From: an uncultured Clostridia bacterium
Lineage (GTDB): Bacteria; Bacillota; Clostridia; Christensenellales; Borkfalkiaceae
DNA length: 64,000 bases
NCBI GenBank assembly: GCA_947627565.1
Contig: CANQWO010000004.1
Location: forward strand, 1-64,000
Reading direction: 5' to 3'
Shown here: piece after piece, positions 1-8,433 of the stretch
Position numbering within the stretch: the stretch's first letter is position 1
Layout: every line of letters starts with the position of its first letter
Notes under the pieces: model-generated
What the model saw: only the letters and a program-made list of their open reading frames with translations
The model's database searches: none
What the model was told of the DNA's origin: nothing
Made by a program: the position numbers and the translations under genes

Positions 1-905
1 ACGCCCTCCCGCACCACGAAATTGACGCCGCTCTCCATCGCTTCGCTGACGGCGCCGCCTCCGCCGCGGCAAAAATACAGATCGGCCGCATGCATGAGCT
101 CCGGAACGTTGTTTACAAACCCGAAAACGCGCACATTGTCAATATTATGTCTGACACAGTACTTCGTAAGTTTGTTTTTTGCGGCTTCATTTCTGCCGCA
201 AACGGCCAAAATGACCAGATTTTTGCCTCTTGTGTCCGCACGGAGAAGAGATTTTATGAGCCCCATCGTATTGCCGATCCCCGCGCCTCCGTTGACGGTG
301 AGCGCCACAAACGCCCCCGGTTCGATCCCGAGCGAGTGGCGAATCTCGTCCCTATCGTATGCGGCGCCGAATTTGCGATTGACGGGAAATCCCGTCGGAA
401 TGAGTTGTTCCTCGCGGAATCCCCGGCGGATGAGAAGCGGATGAACGATTGTGTGCGGCGTAAACACGCCGTCGCACAACACGCTTCCCTCCCAGAACGG
501 ACAGTTGACGTAATCGAAAAAAACCGAATACAGCGGCTTATGGAACCGATTATGGATCTTGAGCCAACAAAGGGCATTGCTCACCTGGATGTGGGTGCAC
601 ACGACGACATCGGGATCGAACTGTGATACTTCCCGCTCCAAATTTGCGACGGCGCCGCGGATCCCCTGCATGGCGAGGCCGCGGTAGCGTTTTTGCGGCT
701 TGCACTTCCTGCCGATTTGCCAGACGAGATTAAATAATCCGGAAAAACGCCGCACAAAAAAGAGATACGCCTTGTTCCAACCGCGTTTTTCCCCGTATGC
801 ATCGACGATTTTGACTTCATGCGCGTCGCCGAGCGCATCGCGGATGCTGCGGGCGATGGCATTATGGCCTTCGCCGCAGGTCATCGTAGCTATCAGGATC
901 CTCAT
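1..905 (-). CDS. Diacylglycerol glucosyltransferase-like (UgtP/MGDG synthase family) glycosyltransferase, 3' end cut off by window
   Basis: The minus-strand frame begins at ATG 905 (MRILIATMTCGEGHN) and stays open to base 1, so about 301 residues are visible and the C-terminus is missing. The N-terminal GEGHN motif followed by a helix matches the MGDG-synthase/UgtP N-domain. Near the cut end, VPELMHAADLYFCRGGGG followed by SEAMESG is the GT28-type UDP-sugar binding region. The family transfers sugars from UDP-sugar to diacylglycerol or related lipids on the inner membrane face, giving glycolipids or lipoteichoic-acid anchors. It lies just downstream of ftsZ behind a hairpin. It is not a typical MurG, which would start with a GGTGGH-type motif. 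The exact sugar and acceptor cannot be told. One copy of the 23-bp dispersed palindrome lies inside the gene at 141-163. Confidence 0.8.
   Translation of the reverse strand, partial: MRILIATMTCGEGHNAIARSIRDALGDAHEVKIVDAYGEKRGWNKAYLFFVRRFSGLFNLVWQIGRKCKPQKRYRGLAMQGIRGAVANLEREVSQFDPDVVVCTHIQVSNALCWLKIHNRFHKPLYSVFFDYVNCPFWEGSVLCDGVFTPHTIVHPLLIRRGFREEQLIPTGFPVNRKFGAAYDRDEIRHSLGIEPGAFVALTVNGGAGIGNTMGLIKSLLRADTRGKNLVILAVCGRNEAAKNKLTKYCVRHNIDNVRVFGFVNNVPELMHAADLYFCRGGGGAVSEAMESGVNFVVREG
141..163 (-). repeat. Dispersed 23-bp palindrome, copy 1 (inside the glycosyltransferase gene)
   Basis: On the minus strand AGTACTGTGTC-AGA-CATAATATT. See the finding on the seven-copy motif. Confidence 0.7.
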
Positions 906-920
906 GTCATTTCCTCGAAA

Positions 921-950
921 CGAAATCGGCGCGATACCGTGCCGATTTCG
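921..950 (-). terminator. Hairpin between ftsZ and the glycosyltransferase gene
   Basis: CGAAATCGGC at 921-930 pairs perfectly with GCCGATTTCG at 941-950 around a 10-base loop. On the minus strand it is followed only by GTTTCG, so it is a weak intrinsic terminator or a processing/attenuation hairpin after ftsZ. Confidence 0.5.
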
Positions 951-958
951 TCACATGA

Positions 959-2407
959 TTATTTTTTTCCGAGAAGTTTTTTCACGAAGGGCGGAAGATG
1001 CGAGTCGTCGTCATCGTCCGGCGCATCGGGAACTTGTTCTGCGCGTGCAGGCGCGGGATACTGAGGCGGATAGGGCGCCGGCTGCGCATACGGCGATTGC
1101 TGGGGATAGCCCGGTTGCGGCGCCTGAGGCTGCGGCGCCTGCGGTTGCGGCGCATAGGGCTGGCCGTAAGGAGCGGGCTGAGCATACGGGCTGGTTTGTC
1201 CGTATCCGTTCTGCGGATATGCATCCCGCGGCTCATATGGATTGGGCTGCGGCGCATAGCCGCGAGACTGGTTGTAGAGAAGATTCTGCGCCTCCTGCGG
1301 GTCGAAATTATGCTGCGGAATGACGGGCCGCCCCGCCTCTTGCGCCATTTCGCGCCGCGTATTTTCCAACAAGATCTCGTCCGCCTCCGGGAAGCCCGTC
1401 GCAATCACGGTGACTTCGACTTCGTCCTGGATCTTGGGATCGACGCACGCGCCCGGAATGATGATGGCATTGTAATCGACTACGCCGTGGATGAGCCCCA
1501 TCGCCGTTCCGACCTCGTCGAGCGTGAGATCGGGACCGCCGACGACGTTGACGATGATCCCCGTCGCGCCCTCGATGGTCGTTTCGAGGAGCGGGCTGTT
1601 GACCGCCAACTTCACGGCCTCGATGATGCGGTTCTCGCCCTTCGCGACGCCGACGCCCATGTGCGCAAGCCCCCTACCTTCGAGAACGGTGCGTACATCG
1701 GCGAAGTCGCAATTGATGAGGCCGGGCGTGACGATCAAGTCGGCAATGCCGCGGATGCCCTGTCTCAGCACATCGTCGGCAATGGAGAACGCTTCGTTGA
1801 CGGTAGCGCTGCGATCGACGACTTCGCGGATCTTCTCGTTGGGAATGATGACGAGCGTATCGACATATTTGCGGAGGTCGTTGATCCCCTTTGCGGCATT
1901 GTCCATCTTCCGGCGCCCTTCAAAGGCAAACGGCTTGGTCACGACTGCAACCGTGAGGATATGCTTGTCCTTCGCAATCTTTGCAATGACGGGAGCGGCG
2001 CCCGTGCCCGTTCCACCGCCCATACCCGCGGTGATGAACAGAAGATCGGTGCCGTCGATCGCGCGCGCGAGCTGATCCTTGCTCTCCTCCGCGGCTTCGC
2101 GGCCGACCTCGGGTTCCGCGCCGGCGCCAAGGCCGCGCGTCCGTTTTACGCCGATCTGGATCTTGGTCGCCGCACGGTTGCACAGGAGCACCTGCGCGTC
2201 GGTGTTGACGGCGATGTACTCCGCGCTCGTGATATTGGCTTCAATCATGCGGTTGACGGCATTGTTTCCCGCGCCGCCGACGCCGATGACTCTGATCTTG
2301 GGGATCCCGTTGGATACGATATCGCTATATCCACCCTGCGGCTGACGCGCATATCCGTCTCTCGGATTGCCGGATTCGCCGAAAGGCATTTCATCATTAA
2401 AGCTCAT
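959..2407 (-). CDS. ftsZ: Cell division GTPase FtsZ
   Basis: This 482-residue tubulin-like GTPase polymerises into the Z ring at midcell. GVGGAGNNAVNRM (about 42-54) and the tubulin signature GGGTGTG (130-136) form the GTP site; LINCDFADV is the T7 loop, where Cys replaces the more usual Leu. After the globular domain (to about 350) comes a long Pro/Gln/Tyr-rich linker, an Asp run and the terminal peptide HLPPFVKKLLGKK, which is the expected docking peptide for FtsA and similar partners. ATG 2407 is preceded by GGAGG seven bases upstream. It is co-transcribed with ftsA, 19 bp upstream, from the promoter at 3616-3644. The gene that follows is a glycosyltransferase, not the sigE/sigG genes often found after ftsZ in spore formers. 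Confidence 0.98.
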   Translation of the reverse strand: MSFNDEMPFGESGNPRDGYARQPQGGYSDIVSNGIPKIRVIGVGGAGNNAVNRMIEANITSAEYIAVNTDAQVLLCNRAATKIQIGVKRTRGLGAGAEPEVGREAAEESKDQLARAIDGTDLLFITAGMGGGTGTGAAPVIAKIAKDKHILTVAVVTKPFAFEGRRKMDNAAKGINDLRKYVDTLVIIPNEKIREVVDRSATVNEAFSIADDVLRQGIRGIADLIVTPGLINCDFADVRTVLEGRGLAHMGVGVAKGENRIIEAVKLAVNSPLLETTIEGATGIIVNVVGGPDLTLDEVGTAMGLIHGVVDYNAIIIPGACVDPKIQDEVEVTVIATGFPEADEILLENTRREMAQEAGRPVIPQHNFDPQEAQNLLYNQSRGYAPQPNPYEPRDAYPQNGYGQTSPYAQPAPYGQPYAPQPQAPQPQAPQPGYPQQSPYAQPAPYPPQYPAPARAEQVPDAPDDDDDSHLPPFVKKLLGKK

Positions 2408-2426
2408 AACTTAACCTCCGAATGAA

Positions 2427-3563
2427 TTAAAAAGACCTGTTGAACAACCTGCGTTTGCGGTTGTCTTCGCATGCCATATCGACGAGCGCGATCCGCGAAC
2501 TCATCGTGGGCTTGTTGTAGTAAGGAAGATTGGGAGAGAGCATCTCGCATACGCGGCTCAGGCGTTTGGTGAGATGTTCGAGCGCGCCGCGAATATCCGC
2601 AAGGCCCTCGCCCGAAATGTAGATCGGCTTGAAGTCCAACTCGCGCCCGGAGCACTCGTCTACGAACCCGGTGACCGCTTCGCAGATCTCGTCCAGCCCC
2701 TCTTTTACGACCTCCGCAAGCCGCGCGACATCGATCTCAAAGACGGCGCCGCGGAAAACAAACTCCATTTTTCCGCCACCTTTGACGAACAGATTGGCTT
2801 TCCGGAGCAGCTCGATCGCGGCGTCATAGTCGAGGCCGAACTCCTGCATGATCCGCACGATGATGCGCACTTTTCCGACCCAATACGTCTCTTGCGCAAG
2901 CACGCCGCCTCCCAACACGACCGAGATCGTCGAAGAAAGATATCCGCAGTCGAAGAAGATGGCATATTCGTCGCGCGTTTCCGCGGGAATGAGGTAGGAC
3001 GCCATGGCAAACGCCGTGGGAAGATAGCGAAGATTGATCTTCATATCTTTGAACAGCGTCTCCATCGTCTCCGCGAAATAATTCTTGCAGTAAAAATAGG
3101 ACAGAACGCCCGAGAGCGATGTGGAAGACAGGCCGATGGGATTGACCACGCGGCGGTTATCCGCGGTCACATAGATCATGCTCGTGGCGCGGATCAGGCG
3201 ATGCCCCTTCCGTTCCGCTTTTCCGCCCTCGAACAACACCTCCGTCTCACGCTCCGAGATCTTGCGCTTTTTCGAGAACCCCGCGACCTGCTCCTTGGGC
3301 ACGACCGAGAGAAATTCTCCCGGCACGCCGATCCAAAGATTGCGGATGCGCGAACTGGTCGTCTTCTCGACGGCGGCAATGCACGCATATACCGCCTCGC
3401 CGAGTTTTGCCGTATCATAAAATTTTCCGCCTTCATACCCGTCATACGGCTCCGTATGGCTTGCATGGAACACAAACGTGTTGTTGACCCCCCGCTCTCC
3501 GCTGATCACGGTGATCTCGGCGGAACGGATATCGAGGACAGCGACGCTGTTACGGCTCATCAT
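2427..3563 (-). CDS. ftsA: FtsA-like actin-fold cell division protein
   Basis: The product is about 378 residues from ATG 3563, chosen because AAGGGAGAA lies just upstream; a longer frame back to 3695 would run through the promoter. It is a divergent FtsA: an N-terminal actin-like strand (SVAVLDIRSAEITVISG), a second phosphate-binding-like segment FFDCGYLSSTISVV, and a basic C-terminal tail RKRRLFNRSF suited to membrane attachment. FtsA tethers FtsZ filaments to the membrane and recruits later division proteins. It directly precedes ftsZ, the standard order. Sequence divergence is high, so assignment rests on fold-like motifs, tail and position together; a PilM-type actin homologue is the alternative but less likely here. 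Confidence 0.85.
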   Translation of the reverse strand: MMSRNSVAVLDIRSAEITVISGERGVNNTFVFHASHTEPYDGYEGGKFYDTAKLGEAVYACIAAVEKTTSSRIRNLWIGVPGEFLSVVPKEQVAGFSKKRKISERETEVLFEGGKAERKGHRLIRATSMIYVTADNRRVVNPIGLSSTSLSGVLSYFYCKNYFAETMETLFKDMKINLRYLPTAFAMASYLIPAETRDEYAIFFDCGYLSSTISVVLGGGVLAQETYWVGKVRIIVRIMQEFGLDYDAAIELLRKANLFVKGGGKMEFVFRGAVFEIDVARLAEVVKEGLDEICEAVTGFVDECSGRELDFKPIYISGEGLADIRGALEHLTKRLSRVCEMLSPNLPYYNKPTMSSRIALVDMACEDNRKRRLFNRSF

Positions 3564-3615
3564 TCGTGGTTCTCCCTTGGGCGCACAATCCGTATTGCGC
3601 GCGTGATTCAACATT

Positions 3616-3644
3616 ATTATAGCAAAACGGGACACCCATGTCAA
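3616..3644 (-). promoter_or_regulatory. Promoter of ftsA-ftsZ
   Basis: On the minus strand TTGACA (3639-3644) and TATAAT (3616-3621) are separated by exactly 17 bp, a perfect vegetative promoter. It separates ftsAZ from the upstream mur/fts operon. Confidence 0.9.
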
Positions 3645-3689
3645 GGGAATGACGAAAATATTTATTTCTATGCATAAAAAACGGCACCA

Positions 3690-3720
3690 AGGCACGCCCT
3701 TTGATACAAAGAGCGTGCCT
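3690..3720 (-). terminator. Strong hairpin after ftsQ
   Basis: A 14-bp stem (AGGCACGC... at 3690-3703 with 3707-3720, one mismatch/G-U) and a 3-base loop stands between ftsQ and the ftsA promoter. On the minus strand six T lie eight bases further on. It probably ends or attenuates the mraZ-to-ftsQ transcript. Confidence 0.7.
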
Positions 3721-3733
3721 CAGGCCGCAGGCA

Positions 3734-4522
3734 TCAACCGAGACGGCTGTTTCTCGAATAATCCGCAAAGAGTTCCCCGTTCGCTCCGTCCACGACGGTG
3801 ATGAATCCGAACGTGCGCATCTCATCGGAAAGCGCGAAATATTTTTCCAGTGCGAGCGCCGCCTTTTCCGCGGGATAGGACGCGGGATCCGCGAGATCGA
3901 TGGCGACGCCCTCGCACATCCGGATGCGGAAGAAATCGTTTCTCCGATCCGAAGTGTTGCGCATGAGCGTGACCGTCAAAACATTGGCGCGCGGCTCCGT
4001 CAAAGCCGACTTGAAGGCCTGCATCACGGAAAGCAACGCTTCCGCATATTCGCCCTGCATGGTCGCGGGCGAGCCCTCCGCCGTAAACGAAAACCCTTCC
4101 AGCAAAATATTTTGCCCGCCGCAACGGTTTGTGTTTTCCGAAAGCCCGGAACGGAGCAGAAGGCCGTTGTCGGCAAACGTGGTATATCCGTCCTCGCCGG
4201 CTATGGCGTAGGTCTCTTTGCGTTCTTCGATTCGAAGATACACGGTCGTGGGATACCGCTTTTCGATGCATGCAAGGCGGAAAAACGGATAGCGGGCGAC
4301 CTCTTCGGAGAGTTCCCCGAGGTCGAGGAACGTCGAACTCTTGCCGATGTATTGGTCCAACCGCCCGCGCAATTCCACCGCGTCGGCGCTTCCCGCTTCG
4401 GAGTATGTGGTAAAATCGGCGCGCACATGCGTCACCGTAAAAATGGCGTTGAGCCCCGCCGCAATGACGGCGGCCAGCAGAACGAACGCGACGACCGTTG
4501 TGATGATCACCTTTTTTTTCAT
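3734..4522 (-). CDS. ftsQ: FtsQ/DivIB-type cell division protein
   Basis: This 262-residue bitopic membrane protein has a short basic N-terminus (MKKK), one membrane segment at about 5-27, then an extracellular POTRA-like region (FTVTHVRADFTTYSEAG...LRGRLDQYIGKSSTFLDLGELSEEVARYPFF, in fragments) and a beta domain. FtsQ/DivIB works with FtsL and DivIC to regulate septal synthesis. The product lies between murA and ftsA, exactly where divIB/ftsQ is expected. Sequence conservation is low, as usual for the family, so the call depends on architecture and position. Confidence 0.85.
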   Translation of the reverse strand: MKKKVIITTVVAFVLLAAVIAAGLNAIFTVTHVRADFTTYSEAGSADAVELRGRLDQYIGKSSTFLDLGELSEEVARYPFFRLACIEKRYPTTVYLRIEERKETYAIAGEDGYTTFADNGLLLRSGLSENTNRCGGQNILLEGFSFTAEGSPATMQGEYAEALLSVMQAFKSALTEPRANVLTVTLMRNTSDRRNDFFRIRMCEGVAIDLADPASYPAEKAALALEKYFALSDEMRTFGFITVVDGANGELFADYSRNSRLG

Positions 4523-4546
4523 AAGTAACTCCGAAAGTTCTATCTT

Positions 4547-5803
4547 TCAAATGCGGACGCGCCGGATATCCGCGCCCAACGCGGCCAATTTCCGCTCGAA
4601 TCCGGCATAGCCCCTGTCGACATGGGAGAGATCGAGCACCTCGCTGACCCCTTCCGCTCCGAGCGCCGCAAGAATGAGCGCCGCGCCGCCGCGCAGATCC
4701 CCGCAACTCACCGTGGCGCCGTGCAGTTTGCCGACGCCGCGCACGAATGCGTTCCTGCCGCGGACTTCGATGTCCGCACCCATCTTGATGAGCTCGGGCA
4801 CATATTTGTACCGCGTTTCAAACAAGTTCTCCACGATCAGCGAATCGCCCGACGCGCCCGCGTTGAGCGCAGTCACCTGCGCCTGCAGGTCCGTCGGAAA
4901 GCCGGGATAGGGCATCGTCTCGATCCGGCGGTTGCATTTAAGCCGCCCGCCGCTTGTTATTTTTATTTTATCATTTTTTGTATGGATTTTGCAACCGTTT
5001 TCACGTAATTTATGTAAAAGTAATCCGAGAGACTTCCCGTCCACCCCCGAGACTTCGATCTCCCCGCCGCAAATGGCGCAGGCGATGAGGAAACTTCCCG
5101 CCTCGATGCGGTCTTTGACGGGCGTATACTCGACGCCCCGCAGACATTTGACCCCCTCGATCCCGATGACGTCGGTCCCTGCTCCCTGCACGCGCGCCCC
5201 CATCGCATTGAGAAAGTTTTGCAGATCGACGATCTCCGGCTCCTTGGCGGCGCCGTAGAGCACCGTCGTCCCCTCCGCTTTGACGGCCGCGAGCAAAATA
5301 TTTTCCGTCGCGCCGACGCTCGGGAAGTCCAAAACGATCTCGTTGCCGCGAAGCGTCTCGCATTCGCACGCAATGAATCCGTCCCGCTCCCGGATCTTCA
5401 CGCCCAATCGCTTCAGGGCATTGAGATGCAGATCAATGGGTCTGAGCCCGATATCGCAGCCGCCGGGATAAGCGCAGGCCGCTCGGTGGAATCGCGAGAG
5501 CAGGGATCCGAGCATGAACACGGAAGAGCGAAGCTCCCGCGTGAGCGACGACGGAATGCTGTGGTTGGCGGCATGCGCGCTGTCGATGACAACGTCCTCG
5601 CCGCAAAAGCGCACTTCCGCCCCCAGTCCGCGCAGGATCTCCGCCATGCTCGCGACGTCGGTGATCGGCGGCGTCTCGCGGATGACGACGGTGTTCTCCG
5701 TCAATATAGAAGCGGCGAGAAGAGGCAATACGGAATTTTTTGCAGACTGCGCGCGAACGCTTCCGTATAGCTTTCTCCCCCCGCCTATTACGAACTTATC
5801 CAT
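4547..5803 (-). CDS. murA: UDP-N-acetylglucosamine 1-carboxyvinyltransferase MurA
   Basis: This 418-residue enzyme moves enolpyruvyl from PEP to UDP-GlcNAc, the first committed step of peptidoglycan synthesis. QSAKNS (about 19-24) carries the conserved Lys22/Asn23 pair, and YPGGCDIGLRPIDLHL (112-127) holds the active-site Cys116 that reacts with PEP and fosfomycin. Length is normal. ATG 5803 follows GAGGAGAATCCT. A hairpin at 5839-5854 lies between it and ftsW, so expression may be lowered relative to upstream genes. The usual gap in the cluster between ftsW and murA (murG, murC, murB) holds no gene. Confidence 0.97.
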   Translation of the reverse strand: MDKFVIGGGRKLYGSVRAQSAKNSVLPLLAASILTENTVVIRETPPITDVASMAEILRGLGAEVRFCGEDVVIDSAHAANHSIPSSLTRELRSSVFMLGSLLSRFHRAACAYPGGCDIGLRPIDLHLNALKRLGVKIRERDGFIACECETLRGNEIVLDFPSVGATENILLAAVKAEGTTVLYGAAKEPEIVDLQNFLNAMGARVQGAGTDVIGIEGVKCLRGVEYTPVKDRIEAGSFLIACAICGGEIEVSGVDGKSLGLLLHKLRENGCKIHTKNDKIKITSGGRLKCNRRIETMPYPGFPTDLQAQVTALNAGASGDSLIVENLFETRYKYVPELIKMGADIEVRGRNAFVRGVGKLHGATVSCGDLRGGAALILAALGAEGVSEVLDLSHVDRGYAGFERKLAALGADIRRVRI

Positions 5804-5838
5804 AGGATTCTCCTCAAGTAATTCGCAAAATACGCAAA

Positions 5839-5854
5839 GCCCGAAAGCTCGGGC
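5839..5854 (-). terminator. Small hairpin between ftsW and murA
   Basis: GCCCGA (5839-5844) and TCGGGC (5849-5854) pair around AAGC; on the minus strand the stem is followed by TTTGCG. It may act as a partial terminator or attenuator. Confidence 0.4.
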
Positions 5855-5883
5855 CTATGTATTACTTGGTATATCCTATGTTT

Positions 5884-7005
5884 TTATTTGCGGCCGTTGT
5901 GCCTCGAAACATTGTAAACGAGCCCCATCCCCGCCATCGTGACGATGAGCGAAGTATTGCCCGCCGAAACGAGCGGCAGCGGAAGCCCCGTTGGCGGAAT
6001 ACAGCCGCTGACGACGAGCGCATTGAGCGCCGACTGAACCGCAAAGGCAAGGACGATCCCCGAGGCGAGCATGTAGCCGTAGAAATTATCGCAGCGGTTG
6101 GCGATGCGGAATCCGCGCCAAATGATGAATCCGATCAGCGCAAAGAGCAAAATGACGCCGAAATACCCCGTCTCCTCGGCGATGACGGCAAGAATAAAGT
6201 CGCTCTCGGAGAAGGGAAGGAAACGGTATTTTTGCCGTGAACGGAAGAGTCCCGTCCCGAAAAACCTCCCGTTGGCGAGCGCATAGAGGGACTGGATGAG
6301 CTGATACCCCTCCTCCTTGGGCGAGGCCCACGGGTTTACAAACGCCGAAAGCCGCTGAAGGCGGTACGGCTCCATGACGATCAGGACGGGCACCAGAAAA
6401 ATCACGGGAACGCAGATGGCGGCGAGCGCCTTCTTGGAGACGCCCGCAAGAAAGATCATGCCGATCATGATGGCGCCGACGCACATCGTCACCGACATAT
6501 TGGGTTCGAGCATGATGAGCACGCAGATCGCCGCGCCCGCTCCCAATACGGGAAGCACGCCGACTAACGTCCGCATCCGCGCGGGCTCCTTGGCAAAATA
6601 GCGCGCCGTGAACAGGACAAACCCGTATTTTGCGATCTCCGAAGGTTGGATCGTCACCGGTCCGAGGGCGATCCAGCGCGTTGCCCCGTAACTTGTCTTC
6701 CCGAGCCCCGGAAGAAAGACCAACGCCAGAAGGGCAAGAGAGAGAATGAGCGCGGGTAGCCCCAATTTCGCCAGCTTCCGATAGTCGAGAAAGGCGATGC
6801 CGGCCATCGCGACAAGGCCCAGCACCAATCCGACGAGCTGTTTCCGGAAAAAATACAGGGCGTCCCCGTATTGCACTTCGGCATTATACGAGCTGGCCGA
6901 ATACACAAAGACGACGCCGAGCCCCGCGAGCAAAATGACGGCGCCGAGAAACCACAAGTCCCCCGCTTCGGCAACCCGATTTCGGGTTGCATCACTCCGC
7001 CGCAT
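5884..7005 (-). CDS. ftsW: SEDS peptidoglycan polymerase FtsW
   Basis: This 373-residue protein has about ten membrane segments. It polymerises lipid II at the septum together with its class B PBP partner. Family motifs include FVYSASSY near the start, the GATRWIALGPVTIQPSEIAK stretch (split here: GATRWIALG, IQPSEIAK), the loop containing PWASPKEEGYQLIQSLYAL with GRFFGTGLF, then FLPFSESDFILAVIAEETG and PPTGLPLPLVSAGNTS. The start at 7005 overlaps the end of murD by 14 bases, so translation is probably coupled. The position between murD and murA fits FtsW; RodA or SpoVE paralogues are less likely on context. Confidence 0.93.
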   Translation of the reverse strand: MRRSDATRNRVAEAGDLWFLGAVILLAGLGVVFVYSASSYNAEVQYGDALYFFRKQLVGLVLGLVAMAGIAFLDYRKLAKLGLPALILSLALLALVFLPGLGKTSYGATRWIALGPVTIQPSEIAKYGFVLFTARYFAKEPARMRTLVGVLPVLGAGAAICVLIMLEPNMSVTMCVGAIMIGMIFLAGVSKKALAAICVPVIFLVPVLIVMEPYRLQRLSAFVNPWASPKEEGYQLIQSLYALANGRFFGTGLFRSRQKYRFLPFSESDFILAVIAEETGYFGVILLFALIGFIIWRGFRIANRCDNFYGYMLASGIVLAFAVQSALNALVVSGCIPPTGLPLPLVSAGNTSLIVTMAGMGLVYNVSRHNGRK

Positions 7006-8419
7006 CTTCTTCCCGCGGGATCAAGGCGACCGCGGTCGTCTCTTCGGGAACGGGCGAGACTTCGGGCGCCCGATATTCCTCGCTCAGTTGCGTGAAGAGC
7101 ATGCGGAATTTTTCGCCGCGCTCCTCATAGCTTTTGAATGCGTCAAAACTTGCGGAGGCGGGAGACAGCAGGACGTTTTGCCCCTTCCCGGCGGTCAGAT
7201 AGGCGATCCGCACGGCCATATCGAAAGGACGGCAGAGCGAGACGGCGGTGAATCCGCGTTTAAGCGCCGCACTCAAAATGCGGAACGCATTTTCCCCGTA
7301 GATGACGGCGTGCACGACGCCGGATGATTTCAACGCGTCAAAGAGCGGTTCGTAGGAATATCCCTTATCTTTTCCGCCCAACAGCAATACGCTCTCCCCC
7401 TTCACGCTCTCGATCGCCTTGACGGCGGAATCCACGTTGGTGGCCTTGGAGTCGTCGATGAAGCGGACGCCGTTGAGTTCGCCGATGAATTGCAGGCGGT
7501 GCTTGACGCCGCGGAATTTCTTGAATCCGCGCTCAATGACTTCGTTGGACAGGCCGAACAGTTTGGCGCAGCAAATCGCGGCAAGGGCATTCATGCGGTT
7601 GTGATCGCCGTCTACGGGGAGCGCCTCTTCGGGGCAAATTTTTTCGCCGCGGAAGCAAAACCATCCGTCGGCACAGTACGCCCCCACCCGTTCGGACAAA
7701 GAGAACCAGACGACATTTGCCTTGGTCTTTTCCGCAAAGCCGCGCACTGTGGGATCGTCGTAATTGAGCACCGCATACTCGCTCTCCGTACTGTTTTTGA
7801 GCAAACGGGATTTCAGATATATGTAATTCTCAAACGTATAGTGACGGTTGAGATGGTCTTCCGTAATGTTGAGGACGACCGCGACGTGCGGTTTGAGCGA
7901 GACGAGCGTCTCGAGCTGGAAGGAAGAGATCTCGGCGACGGCGATCCCGTCGCTTCCGAGCTCCTCTAAGCAACTCGTCATCGGCTTCCCGACATTGCCG
8001 CACGCGACGGCATGTTTGCCCGCTTCCTTGAAAATGCCCTCGATGAGCGTGACCGTCGTCGTCTTTCCGTTGGTGCCCGTAACGGCGATACACGGGGCGC
8101 GCAGGTTGAGCGCGGCGAGCTCCGTCTCTCCCATGACGCGCTTCCCCGCACGCTTGAAGGCAACGGGGAGAGGATGATCGATGGGGATGCCCGGCGAGAG
8201 CAACAGAATGTCGCACGCCTCGCTCTTTTCTCGCAACTCCTCTTTGGAGACGCTTTCGCATCCCAATGCGACCAATTGCTGCGTCGCCCTCCTCACGTTT
8301 TCGTCGTCCACATCGTCGTAGACCGAGACCTTGGCTCCGTGCGCACGGAGATATTCGGCGCTCGCGATACCCGAACGGGACAATCCCGCCACAAGAAAAT
8401 GCTGCCTCTCCAATAACAT
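6992..8419 (-). CDS. murD: UDP-N-acetylmuramoylalanine--D-glutamate ligase MurD
   Basis: This 475-residue cytoplasmic ATP-dependent ligase adds D-glutamate to UDP-MurNAc-L-Ala. The N-terminal domain binds the UDP part (VAGLSRSGIASAEYLRAHG). The central domain has the P-loop VTGTNGKTTTV, the NITEDHLNRH segment and an N-rich motif before the C-terminal domain (DGDHNRMNALAA; FIDDSKATNVDS; LLLGGKDKGYSY). All motifs are standard for MurD. It lies 14 bp after mraY and overlaps ftsW. The C-terminal extension after about residue 450 is variable and without recognised motif. Confidence 0.96.
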   Translation of the reverse strand: MLLERQHFLVAGLSRSGIASAEYLRAHGAKVSVYDDVDDENVRRATQQLVALGCESVSKEELREKSEACDILLLSPGIPIDHPLPVAFKRAGKRVMGETELAALNLRAPCIAVTGTNGKTTTVTLIEGIFKEAGKHAVACGNVGKPMTSCLEELGSDGIAVAEISSFQLETLVSLKPHVAVVLNITEDHLNRHYTFENYIYLKSRLLKNSTESEYAVLNYDDPTVRGFAEKTKANVVWFSLSERVGAYCADGWFCFRGEKICPEEALPVDGDHNRMNALAAICCAKLFGLSNEVIERGFKKFRGVKHRLQFIGELNGVRFIDDSKATNVDSAVKAIESVKGESVLLLGGKDKGYSYEPLFDALKSSGVVHAVIYGENAFRILSAALKRGFTAVSLCRPFDMAVRIAYLTAGKGQNVLLSPASASFDAFKSYEERGEKFRMLFTQLSEEYRAPEVSPVPEETTAVALIPREEDAAE

Positions 8420-8433
8420 ACCGACCTCCTGCT

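Noticed and set aside
1..905. murG
   Set aside because: The N-terminal motif is GEGHN as in MGDG-synthase/UgtP proteins, not the MurG glycine-rich loop.
998..2425. A 475-codon plus-strand open frame over ftsZ
   Set aside because: Arg/Leu-rich composition typical of a shadow frame; the minus strand encodes a perfect FtsZ.
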